From NCBI RefSeq assembly GCF_900543425.1, contig NZ_UQRQ01000048.1:1-5822 (forward strand): a DNA stretch of 5,822 nt, given 5' to 3'. Position numbers and translations under genes: made by a program. This document shows, one piece after another, positions 1-5,822 of this stretch. The notes under the pieces were generated by a model. That model was not told where the DNA came from and made no database searches. It saw only the letters and a program-made list of their open reading frames with translations. Source of the stretch: an uncultured Sanguibacteroides sp. (GTDB taxonomy: Bacteria > Bacteroidota > Bacteroidia > Bacteroidales > Marinifilaceae). Position 1 is the stretch's first letter. The number at the start of each line of letters is the position of its first letter.

Positions 1-26
1 CAATTTACAATCGTCAATTTACAATT
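1..26. repeat. AT-rich tandem repeat, period 14
   Basis: The 11-base word CAATTTACAAT occurs at 1-11 and again at 15-25, separated by CGT, so the segment is about 1.8 copies of a 14-base unit. The array may continue to the left of the window. Part of it (9-21, AATCGTCAATTTA) has an exact inverted copy at 5809-5821, beyond the last gene. Short AT-rich repeats of this style are common between operons in Bacteroidota (my recollection, not tested here). No function is inferred. Confidence 0.5.
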
Positions 27-34
27 AAAAATCT

Positions 35-42
35 TATCTTCG
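35..42 (+). promoter_or_regulatory. Possible Bacteroidota -7 promoter element
   Basis: TATCTTCG matches five of the six fixed bases of the Bacteroides -7 consensus TAnnTTTG and ends 23 bases before the start codon of the first gene. That would place transcription start around position 49 and give a short A-rich leader. I find no TTTG -33 element at the usual spacing, and the AT-rich context makes a chance match likely. It is proposed only because this is the longest upstream gap of the gene run and the natural place for the operon promoter. Confidence 0.25.
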
Positions 43-65
43 TACAAAAATAAACACGTTCAATT

Positions 66-956
66 ATGTTACGACCTATATATTTACAACCGGGAGATAA
101 AGTAGCCCTGATTTCTCCGGCAGGAGTTCCAAAAACAGACAATATAGACCACGCCATAAGCCTATTGCGATCCTGGGAACTTGTTCCGGTTTTAAGCAAA
201 CACCTCTATGCCCGATGCGGACAACTTGCCGGAACCGATCAAGAGCGACTGGAAGACCTGCAAGTCATGCTCGATGACGAAGAGATCCGGGCCATCTGGT
301 GTACGACAGGAGGATACGGCACCCTTCGTGTAGTTGAAGAAGCCGATTACTCCACCTTTCAAGGAAATCCCAAATGGATAATCGGAATGGACGATATCAC
401 CATTCTACATGCTAAACTCCATTTTTTAGGAATTGAAAGTATACATGCCTTTATGCCCGAAGACTATTTGACGACTTCTGCGGAGGCAATGACACAACTG
501 AGAAATTTCCTGTTCGGAATCATATCCTCTTATTCCATTCCGCCCCATCCGCTAAATCGGATCGGATTCGCGGAAACGGAAATGGTCGGAGGAATGCTAA
601 ACTGGGTGCACAGTTTACACAATACCAGCATAGATCACAATACAAAAGGGACCATTCTTTTTATAGAAGAGAAAGGAAATAATATATACGATATTGACCG
701 CAGCATCCAATGTCTGAAATATGCCGGACAATTACAACATCTTCAAGGACTAATCGTCGGAGAATTTGAAGAAAACGGAAATGCTGGACTCAAAGAAGAG
801 GTTTATCACCTTATTCGGAAAGCCGTGGAAGGATACGACTATCCGGTTTGTTTCGAATTTCCTGCAGGACATATCCGGAATAATTTTCCGATTTTATTGG
901 GAGCCAACACCGTACTTTCCGTGAGTCCTGAAAATTGCGAGATTCGCTTCACTTAA
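66..956 (+). CDS. S66 family LD-carboxypeptidase-like protein, catalytic Ser replaced by Asp
   Basis: This 296-residue protein has the length and both halves of the S66 family (LD-carboxypeptidase LdcA, microcin-C immunity protein MccF), which cleave amide bonds next to a D-residue in murein tetrapeptides or in microcin-like compounds. Visible motifs are PGDKVALISPAG at 9-20, GGYGTLR at 82-88, the elbow region IIGMDDITILH at 105-115, LFIEEKG at 198-204, and FPAGHIRNN at 265-273. The family uses a Ser-Glu-His triad. Glu201 and His269 are present, 68 residues apart, the same spacing as Glu217 and His285 of Pseudomonas LdcA. The nucleophile position of the usual G[FY]SD motif reads GMDD, so Ser is replaced by Asp109. 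The usual RGGYG Arg is Thr81, and the usual GGNL Asn is Met177. There is no signal peptide, which suggests a cytoplasmic location as for LdcA. The reading frame is intact, so this is a diverged or inactive homologue rather than a broken gene. The ATG at 66 gives the normal family N-terminus. The next gene starts two bases after the stop codon. Confidence 0.85.
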   Translation: MLRPIYLQPGDKVALISPAGVPKTDNIDHAISLLRSWELVPVLSKHLYARCGQLAGTDQERLEDLQVMLDDEEIRAIWCTTGGYGTLRVVEEADYSTFQGNPKWIIGMDDITILHAKLHFLGIESIHAFMPEDYLTTSAEAMTQLRNFLFGIISSYSIPPHPLNRIGFAETEMVGGMLNWVHSLHNTSIDHNTKGTILFIEEKGNNIYDIDRSIQCLKYAGQLQHLQGLIVGEFEENGNAGLKEEVYHLIRKAVEGYDYPVCFEFPAGHIRNNFPILLGANTVLSVSPENCEIRFT

Positions 957-958
957 CC

Positions 959-2761
959 ATGAAATTAATTTTAGTAATATTGTTTAGTCTAATGAATACA
1001 TCTATCTATCCGGCAGACCTGGAAATTTTAAACGATGCCATCGACGCCCGAGTTTCACATAACAATCGTCCGCTAATCGGCATCTCGTCCCATTTTAAGG
1101 AAGGTAATTCCTGCATCGATAACACTTACGTACACTCCGTTCTGCTTGCAGGAGGAATCCCTTTATTGATCCCCATGCATACAGACATCGAATCATTGAA
1201 AGATCTTGTTTCCCAATTGGACGGGCTTATACTAACCGGCGGAGGGGATATCAATCCGCTATACGCCCGCGAGGAACCGATCCCTGCTTTACAGGAGATG
1301 GATGCCTCAAGAGACCAATACGATCTTACACTTGTTAAATTAGCCGCCGACCGAAGAATTCCGGTATTCGGCATATGCCGCGGGCATCAAATCATCAATA
1401 TAGCCTTCGGGGGGACCAACTATCAGGATATTTATTCCCAATGCCCCGGTAACATCTTAAAGCATAGCCAAAGTTTAAACAGAGAATACGGATCTCACTC
1501 CGTAAATATTGAAGAAGGAAGTGTACTTGCCAACATATTTCACAAAAAAAGCGTGATTGTCAACTCCTTTCACCACCAAGCAATAAAGGAGGTAGCCCCC
1601 GGTTTTAAGGTAACAGCGACCTCTCCGGACGGAATCATCGAAGCGATGGAGGGAATGCCGGAGTATCCTATATTCAGCGTACAATGGCATCCGGAAAAAA
1701 TGGCCTCCCTTCCCAACGAACAAATGCTCGGGTTGTTTCGCTATTTCACGAAAGAAGCCAACTTGTTCAAACGGGCAAAAGAGATACACAAAAGAAGTTT
1801 TATCATCGACTCTCATTGCGACACACCTATGAAATTTACGGATGATTTCGATTTGGGAAAACGGACCTCCTTTACAAAAGTCGATCTTCCCAAAATGCAA
1901 GAGGGAATGGTTGATGCCGTGTTTATGGTAGCCTACCTGAAACAGGAGGAACGAGACGAAACAGCCTCTCAGGCTGCCACCCAAAAGGCAATTGACATCC
2001 TTTACAAGATTTCCGAACAGGTGGAACGTAACGCCGACCAAGTCGGCTTAGCCTACACGTTAGATGACCTCATCCAACTAAAAAACGAAGGGAAGAAAGC
2101 CATCTTTTTAGGTATCGAGAACGGTTATGCCATCGGAAAGGAGATTCGGAATCTAACTCTTTTCAAACAAATGGGAGTATCTTATATTACTTTATGCCAT
2201 AACGGAAGTAACGATATTTGCGATTCCGCCAAAGGAGAAACGGAACACAACGGGCTAAGCGAGTTCGGGAAAGAGGTAGTTCGAGAAATGAATCGTTTGG
2301 GAATTATGGTCGACATTTCCCATACCAGCGAGAAAACGGTTTACGATGTTTTGGAAACAAGCAAAGTTCCCATCATTGCCTCCCACTCTTCCGCTAAAGC
2401 CCTTTGCGATCATCCTCGCAATTTGACGGACGACCAGATGAAAGCGATTGCGGCAAAAGGAGGTGTTATACAAGTATGTTTATACAATTGGTTTATCAGT
2501 AAACAACCGAACCCGAGCGTTTTGGACGCCATCAACCACATCAATCATATCGTTCGCCTCGTGGGAATAGACCACGTGGGTATCGGAACGGACTTTGACG
2601 GTGACGATACGGAAAAACTAAAGGGTTGTAAGGCTTCCAACGAATTGATTACACTAACGGTAGAATTACTTCGCCAAGGATATACTCCGGAAGAGTTGGA
2701 CAAACTATGGGGAGACAATCTATTACGGGTTTTAAATCAGGTACAACAATATCAGGAATAA
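959..2761 (+). CDS. Exported fusion: C26 gamma-glutamyl hydrolase domain + M19 membrane dipeptidase domain
   Basis: This 600-residue protein carries two hydrolases. Residues about 37-265 are a class I amidotransferase-like C26 domain related to PuuD (gamma-glutamyl-GABA hydrolase): LTGGGDINP at 92-100, nucleophile elbow GICRGH with Cys140, and WHPE with His244 and Glu246, so the triad is complete. Residues about 275-595 are an M19 (renal-type) zinc dipeptidase: DSHCDT with His286 and Asp288, bridging Glu387 in GIENG, His455 in DISH, His476 in SHS, Arg487, and Asp545 in GTDFDG. The spacings 455-476, 476-487 and 476-545 equal those of human renal dipeptidase (198-219, 219-230, 219-288). A start at ATG 959 exposes a hydrophobic N-terminus (Lys2, then LILVILFSLM), probably a signal peptide cut near Ala19, so a periplasmic site is likely. 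An in-frame TTG at 935 would add eight residues ahead of the signal and overlap the preceding gene, so I prefer ATG. Likely substrates are gamma-glutamyl peptides and the dipeptides they release. The exact substrate is not visible. Confidence 0.9.
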   Translation: MKLILVILFSLMNTSIYPADLEILNDAIDARVSHNNRPLIGISSHFKEGNSCIDNTYVHSVLLAGGIPLLIPMHTDIESLKDLVSQLDGLILTGGGDINPLYAREEPIPALQEMDASRDQYDLTLVKLAADRRIPVFGICRGHQIINIAFGGTNYQDIYSQCPGNILKHSQSLNREYGSHSVNIEEGSVLANIFHKKSVIVNSFHHQAIKEVAPGFKVTATSPDGIIEAMEGMPEYPIFSVQWHPEKMASLPNEQMLGLFRYFTKEANLFKRAKEIHKRSFIIDSHCDTPMKFTDDFDLGKRTSFTKVDLPKMQEGMVDAVFMVAYLKQEERDETASQAATQKAIDILYKISEQVERNADQVGLAYTLDDLIQLKNEGKKAIFLGIENGYAIGKEIRNLTLFKQMGVSYITLCHNGSNDICDSAKGETEHNGLSEFGKEVVREMNRLGIMVDISHTSEKTVYDVLETSKVPIIASHSSAKALCDHPRNLTDDQMKAIAAKGGVIQVCLYNWFISKQPNPSVLDAINHINHIVRLVGIDHVGIGTDFDGDDTEKLKGCKASNELITLTVELLRQGYTPEELDKLWGDNLLRVLNQVQQYQE

Positions 2762-2791
2762 ACTCTCGATAAAAACAAAACAATAGAAAAA

Positions 2792-3436
2792 GTGACATTA
2801 TCCCGTATACAAGAAAAATTAAGTCAAGCCCTTCCCGGCGAAAAAGCACATGTTCGCATGGCTCCCTATCCCAAATTTATCGAAGGGATCGACGGAACAC
2901 ATACGACACCTCCGATTAAAAGTGCCGTCATGATATTACTGGTACCTTATCGGGACGAGTGGGCCATTCCATTTATCAAACGAGGAGAAGCCGGGAAATA
3001 CCATGGAGGACAAATGGCTCTTCCCGGGGGCAAAAGCGAAGAGAAAGATATCAACAGTCGCAGTACTGCACTCCGGGAATGCCAGGAAGAGATCGGTGTT
3101 TCCCCGGAAGACGTTACGATCATGGGAAGATTAAGTGACGTTTATATCCCATTGAGTAATTTTAATATTACACCGTTTGTTGGAACCACGCCGAAAATAC
3201 CTAATTTTGTACTCTCGAAAAATGAAGTGGAAGAAGTGATTCTCGTCCCGTTAAGTGAATTATTTGACGATAAAAACAAAACTTCTCTCTCTTTTTTCCG
3301 GTACGATCATGAAATTATAGCTCCCGGTTATAGAGTCAGGGAACATTTTATATGGGGAGCGACAGCCATGATGATTGCCGAATTGGAATATTTGCTGAAA
3401 GACGATGCAAAACCGTTTAATAAGGATGAAGAATAA
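2792..3436 (+). CDS. NUDIX hydrolase, CoA pyrophosphatase (NudL)-like
   Basis: This 214-residue cytoplasmic protein has a NUDIX domain at about 43-190. The stretch HGGQMALPGG (71-80) followed by TALRECQEEIG (92-102) is the signature of the CoA-pyrophosphatase branch (NudL/UPF0035 type), which hydrolyses CoA and its derivatives to 3',5'-ADP and phosphopantetheine. The second half of the NUDIX box, REUxEExG, is complete (Arg95, Glu96, Glu99, Glu100), so the Mg-binding glutamates are kept. The first-half Glu is absent: the position is Ile87, next to Asp86. As I recall, the same is seen in NudL itself, so this is a subfamily trait rather than a defect. The start is GTG at 2792, since the first in-frame ATG would fall at residue 23. 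It lies 30 bases after the previous stop and in the same frame, with no other stop codon between. The end overlaps the next gene by 11 bases. The substrate is inferred from family; other nucleoside-diphosphate compounds are possible. Confidence 0.85.
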   Translation: MTLSRIQEKLSQALPGEKAHVRMAPYPKFIEGIDGTHTTPPIKSAVMILLVPYRDEWAIPFIKRGEAGKYHGGQMALPGGKSEEKDINSRSTALRECQEEIGVSPEDVTIMGRLSDVYIPLSNFNITPFVGTTPKIPNFVLSKNEVEEVILVPLSELFDDKNKTSLSFFRYDHEIIAPGYRVREHFIWGATAMMIAELEYLLKDDAKPFNKDEE

Positions 3437-3899
3437 GATCTACTGTTGGATAATATTATTAGGATGTACGGGATGCCATTTAGATCTCTCTTCCTATAAA
3501 AGCTATCACACGTTATCAAAAGAGACATGGATACGGGATAGTGTTATCACGTTTAAAACAAAAGATCTGCTCCCCGGAACATATCAACTGAAAATCGGGC
3601 TTCGTCACACGACGGATTATATGTACGCCAATTTAAGGTGTTTCTTATCCATCAATCGTAACAATCAATTCATCAAAATAGATACGATTAACTTGATCTT
3701 GGCCGATGAAAACGGAGATTGGCTGGGAGACGGGATGAAAGGATTGAAAACAATTATTCAGCCCGTTGGAAAAATAATCCCATCCGATTCATGCAGTAGT
3801 TACACCTTCTATTTGTGGCATACCATGCAGAACAAAGAGTTAAAAGGAATAAAAAATATAGGAGTCGAGTTAGAGCCCTCCGACAAACCAAAAGAGTAA
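3426..3899 (+). CDS. gldH: GldH-family lipoprotein
   Basis: This 157-residue protein resembles GldH, a lipoprotein needed for gliding in Flavobacterium johnsoniae but also present in many non-gliding Bacteroidales, where its role is unclear. The N-terminus MKNKIYCWIILLGC is a short lipoprotein signal peptide. The likely lipidated residue is Cys14 (LLGC); Cys17 (CTGC) is a second candidate. Family features along the mature part are a Trp-x-x-Asp-Ser segment (35-39), LRHTTDYMYANL (59-70, matching the usual YPYxNL), a DT pair at 86-87, LADENGDWLGDGMKG (92-106), and an H-x-M near the end (132-134) followed by LKGIKNIGVELE (139-150). ATG 3426 was chosen because it puts the signal peptide at the very N-terminus. 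An in-frame ATG at 3405 would add MQNRLIR and lengthen the overlap with the NUDIX gene. The chosen start overlaps that gene by 11 bases in another frame, so translation is probably coupled. None of the type IX secretion core genes (gldK-N, sprA) are in the window. Confidence 0.8.
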   Translation: MKNKIYCWIILLGCTGCHLDLSSYKSYHTLSKETWIRDSVITFKTKDLLPGTYQLKIGLRHTTDYMYANLRCFLSINRNNQFIKIDTINLILADENGDWLGDGMKGLKTIIQPVGKIIPSDSCSSYTFYLWHTMQNKELKGIKNIGVELEPSDKPKE

Positions 3900-3917
3900 T
3901 TTTTCAAATAAACATAC

Positions 3918-4670
3918 ATGGGAAAAAACAAATTAGCCAAATTTGCTGAAATGGAGACGTTGAAAAATGTTTTCCAGCCTACCCGCGAAGAGGTTTTTCG
4001 TACCGATTATATTCTCAAAGGGAAATGGAATGAAAAAATTTTCGGCAACGACCATCCTATCGTGTTAGAAGTAGGCTGCGGAAAAGGAGAGTATACGGTA
4101 GGCCTGGCCCGGTTGTATCCCGAAAAAAATTTTATCGGTTTGGATATAAAAGGAGCCCGAATGTGGACCGGAGCCAAAGCGGCTCAGGAGCAACAATTGA
4201 ATAATGTAGCTTTTCTCCGTACGCACGCCGAAATGTTGGAGTCCATTTTCGCCCCGGACGAAATTTCGGAAATCTGGATTACCTTTCCCGATCCACAAAT
4301 GGCTAAAGCAAGAAAACGATTAACCGGAATCCGCTTTTTGGCACTATACCAAAAAATGTTGAAACCCAATGGAATTATCCATTTAAAAACAGATAGTCCT
4401 TTTCTATACCGCTATACGGACGAGGTGGTCCGGGTAAATCATCTGCCCAATTTTGTTAGCACGGATGATCTGTATCATTCCAACTACAACGACAGAATAC
4501 TGAGCATCAAAACTTTTTACGAGCAACAATGGCTCTCTCGCGGCAAAACGATAAAATACCTACAATTCTCATTAAATCATGTCACGGAATGGATAGAGCC
4601 CGATATCGAACTGGAAAAAGACGATTACCATAGCGAAGCCCGGTTTATGAATAAAAAAGTCAACCCGTGA
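3918..4670 (+). CDS. trmB: tRNA (guanine-N7-)-methyltransferase TrmB
   Basis: This 250-residue class I methyltransferase transfers a methyl group from S-adenosylmethionine to N7 of G46 in the tRNA variable loop. The SAM-binding loop is EVGCGKGE (51-58), with the acidic ribose-binding residue at Asp76 in FIGLD. ITFPDPQ (121-127) is the family's PDP motif, and it is followed by the basic stretch AKARKRL (129-135). KTDSPFLY (157-164) holds the conserved Thr-Asp. The first residues, MGKNKLAKFAEM, are the usual N-terminus of Bacteroidota TrmB, which supports ATG 3918. The variant FPDPQ, where proteobacterial enzymes have FPDPW, fits the same phylum. The gene lies 18 bases after gldH and 39 bases before mnmA, another tRNA modification gene. 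There is no Shine-Dalgarno site; the leader is AT-rich. Confidence 0.95.
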   Translation: MGKNKLAKFAEMETLKNVFQPTREEVFRTDYILKGKWNEKIFGNDHPIVLEVGCGKGEYTVGLARLYPEKNFIGLDIKGARMWTGAKAAQEQQLNNVAFLRTHAEMLESIFAPDEISEIWITFPDPQMAKARKRLTGIRFLALYQKMLKPNGIIHLKTDSPFLYRYTDEVVRVNHLPNFVSTDDLYHSNYNDRILSIKTFYEQQWLSRGKTIKYLQFSLNHVTEWIEPDIELEKDDYHSEARFMNKKVNP

Positions 4671-4697
4671 CAGGAGGGACATTTTAATCCTGTTTTT
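4670..4697 (+). terminator. Weak hairpin plus T-run between trmB and mnmA
   Basis: ACAGGA at 4670-4675 pairs perfectly with TCCTGT at 4688-4693, leaving a 12-base loop, and the stem runs into five Ts (4693-4697). This has the shape of a small rho-independent terminator. The six-pair stem with a large loop is weak, so partial read-through or attenuation into mnmA seems likelier than a full stop. The stem starts on the last base of the trmB stop codon. It may simply be chance pairing. Confidence 0.3.
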
Positions 4698-4709
4698 AAT
4701 CAACATCAT

Positions 4710-5795
4710 ATGGGAAAAAGAGTTTTAATGGCCATGAGCGGAGGGATAGACAGTACTGTCGGAGCCATGCTGTTACAAGAACAAGGATATGAACTGGTCG
4801 GAGTAACCTACCGGGTTTACGATCAGATCGCACAAGGATGCCTGGAAAAAGAAAAAGGGTGTTGTAGTGTTAACGCTCTTTTTGAAGCCAAGAATATGGC
4901 CCGGAAATTAGGGTTCGAACATCATATTTTGGATATTCGAAAAGAATTCGACTCTTTAGTCATTCGGAATTTCATCGATGAATATTTACACGGCCGTACA
5001 CCTAACCCCTGTGTTCTATGTAATTCCACTATAAAATGGGGAAAGCTGATGGAAATGGCCGACTCTCTCGGTTGCGACTATATTGCAACCGGACACTACG
5101 CACGTATCGGACGTGAAAACGGACGCTATTTTCTCCGGAAAGGTATAGATGAAAGCAAAGACCAAACCTACTTTCTATGGACTCTCACGCAGGAAAACCT
5201 ATCCCGGACAATCTTCCCGTTAGGAGAACTGACCAAACCCGAAGTTCGTCGGATAGCCTTAGAGCGGGGATACGAACAGCTCTCTAAAAAAAGCGAAAGC
5301 CAGGAGATTTGTTTTATCCCGAATAACGACTACCGCACCTTCTTAGCCGAACAGGTGGAAAATTTTGCAGAAGAATACGGCCCGGGGCTTTTCGTCGATA
5401 CCTCCGGTAAAAAATTGGGAGAACACAAAGGATTTCCCAACTATACCATCGGGCAACGAAAGGGATTAGGAATCGCCTTGGGACACCCCATGTTTGTCGT
5501 TTCCATCAATGCCGAAAAAAATGAAGTCGTTTTAGGAACCAAAGAAGAACTACAAGGAAAAGAGTTCTATATAAAAGACGTGAACTTAATGAAATATCCT
5601 TCGCTTCCCTCAGGTTTCGACGTCGTAGCCAAAGTTCGTTATCGCAACCAGGGAGCTATCGCTTCCGTCTATCCGGAAGATAAACAGTTCCGTATCGTCT
5701 TCCACGAAGGTATGGACTCCATCACCCCCGGACAAAGCGCCGTCCTTTATGAAGGAACGGATGTCGTCGGAGGAGGAATTATTCGACTGAGATGA
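4710..5795 (+). CDS. mnmA: tRNA-specific 2-thiouridylase MnmA
   Basis: This 361-residue cytoplasmic enzyme adenylates and thiolates C2 of the wobble uridine U34 in tRNAs for Lys, Glu and Gln, using sulfur from a persulfide relay. The N-terminal PP-loop is SGGIDS (10-15). The two catalytic cysteines are Cys104 in PNPCVLCN (98-105) and Cys201 in SQEICFIP (197-204), matching Cys102 and Cys199 of the E. coli enzyme. ATGHYARI (126-133) and DQTYFLW (151-157) belong to the tRNA-binding catalytic domain. YTIGQRKGLGI (245-255) marks the central domain, and TPGQSAVLY (339-347) with VGGGII (353-358) the C-terminal barrel. Length is close to E. coli MnmA (368). Extra cysteines (44, 51, 52, 101) occur in many bacterial MnmA proteins and are not unusual. 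ATG 4710 places the PP-loop at the normal distance from the N-terminus. It is the last gene in the window and ends 27 bases before the right edge, with no terminator visible. Confidence 0.97.
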   Translation: MGKRVLMAMSGGIDSTVGAMLLQEQGYELVGVTYRVYDQIAQGCLEKEKGCCSVNALFEAKNMARKLGFEHHILDIRKEFDSLVIRNFIDEYLHGRTPNPCVLCNSTIKWGKLMEMADSLGCDYIATGHYARIGRENGRYFLRKGIDESKDQTYFLWTLTQENLSRTIFPLGELTKPEVRRIALERGYEQLSKKSESQEICFIPNNDYRTFLAEQVENFAEEYGPGLFVDTSGKKLGEHKGFPNYTIGQRKGLGIALGHPMFVVSINAEKNEVVLGTKEELQGKEFYIKDVNLMKYPSLPSGFDVVAKVRYRNQGAIASVYPEDKQFRIVFHEGMDSITPGQSAVLYEGTDVVGGGIIRLR

Positions 5796-5808
5796 AGATT
5801 GTGGATTT

Positions 5809-5821
5809 TAAATTGACGATT
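5809..5821. repeat. Inverted copy of the left-end AT-rich repeat
   Basis: The reverse complement of this stretch, AATCGTCAATTTA, equals positions 9-21 exactly (13 bases). If one mismatch is allowed, the match extends to 16 of 17 bases (9-25 against 5805-5821). It lies just after mnmA and may be the start of a longer intergenic repeat outside the window. The two copies bracket the whole gene cluster. Confidence 0.45.
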
Positions 5822-5822
5822 T

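Noticed and set aside
935..958. TTG at 935 as the start of the C26-M19 fusion
   Set aside because: It would place eight polar residues (MRDSLHLT) ahead of the signal peptide and extend the overlap with the preceding gene. ATG 959 fits better.
1475..2041. A 188-codon open frame on the minus strand inside the C26-M19 gene
   Set aside because: It has no recognisable motifs, and it lies fully under a gene whose catalytic motifs are intact on the plus strand. The other antisense frames (for example 1126-1374, 2255-2473, 4065-4298) are shadows for the same reason.
3026..3100. Missing first-half Glu in the NUDIX box
   Set aside because: The CoA-pyrophosphatase subfamily has an Asp near this place instead, and the REUxEExG half is complete, so the enzyme is probably active.
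3897..3904. TAATTTTT as a possible internal promoter for trmB
   Set aside because: It lacks the final G of TAnnTTTG, overlaps the gldH stop codon, and lies only 13 bases from the trmB start codon in AT-rich sequence.
4672..4677. AGGAGG as the ribosome binding site of mnmA
   Set aside because: It is 32 bases from the ATG, with no in-frame start codon at a suitable distance, and Bacteroidota rarely rely on such sites.
4839..5027. Cysteine-rich stretch in MnmA (C44, GCCS at 50-53, C101 next to catalytic C104) as a possible unusual metal site
   Set aside because: GCCS and PNPCxxCN variants are widespread in bacterial MnmA proteins outside the E. coli type, so this is ordinary family variation.

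Overview
The window looks like one tightly packed six-gene operon, all on the + strand, from a member of the Bacteroidota, most likely Bacteroidales. The reasons are a GldH-type lipoprotein, TrmB and MnmA in the form typical of that phylum, A-rich leaders instead of Shine-Dalgarno sites at the correct spacing, a moderate GC content, and AT-rich CAATTTACAA-type intergenic repeats. I cannot name the genus from the sequence alone.

Layout. Positions 1-65 hold a short AT-rich tandem repeat and a weak promoter-like element. Gene 1 (66-956) is an S66 (LD-carboxypeptidase/MccF-type) protein whose catalytic serine position is Asp. Two bases later, gene 2 (959-2761) encodes an apparently exported fusion of a C26 gamma-glutamyl hydrolase domain with an M19 membrane-dipeptidase domain. 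Gene 3 (2792-3436, GTG start) is a CoA-pyrophosphatase-like NUDIX hydrolase. Gene 4 (3426-3899) overlaps it by 11 bases and is a GldH lipoprotein. Gene 5 (3918-4670) is TrmB, the tRNA m7G46 methyltransferase. Gene 6 (4710-5795) is MnmA, the tRNA s2U34 thiolase. The last 27 bases begin another AT-rich stretch that carries an inverted copy of the repeat at the left end. No intergenic gap exceeds 65 bases.

How the genes fit together. Genes 1 and 2 form a peptide-degradation pair: both families act on unusual amide bonds (LD-peptides, gamma-glutamyl peptides, dipeptides), which suggests turnover of murein peptides or of glutathione-like gamma-glutamyl peptides. Genes 5 and 6 are tRNA modification enzymes, gene 3 is a nucleotide-metabolite clean-up enzyme, and gene 4 is an envelope lipoprotein. 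The operon therefore mixes housekeeping functions. The items most worth attention are the altered S66 active site (Ser to Asp with two further motif changes) and the C26-M19 fusion. I see no mobile element, CRISPR array, RNA gene or defence system.
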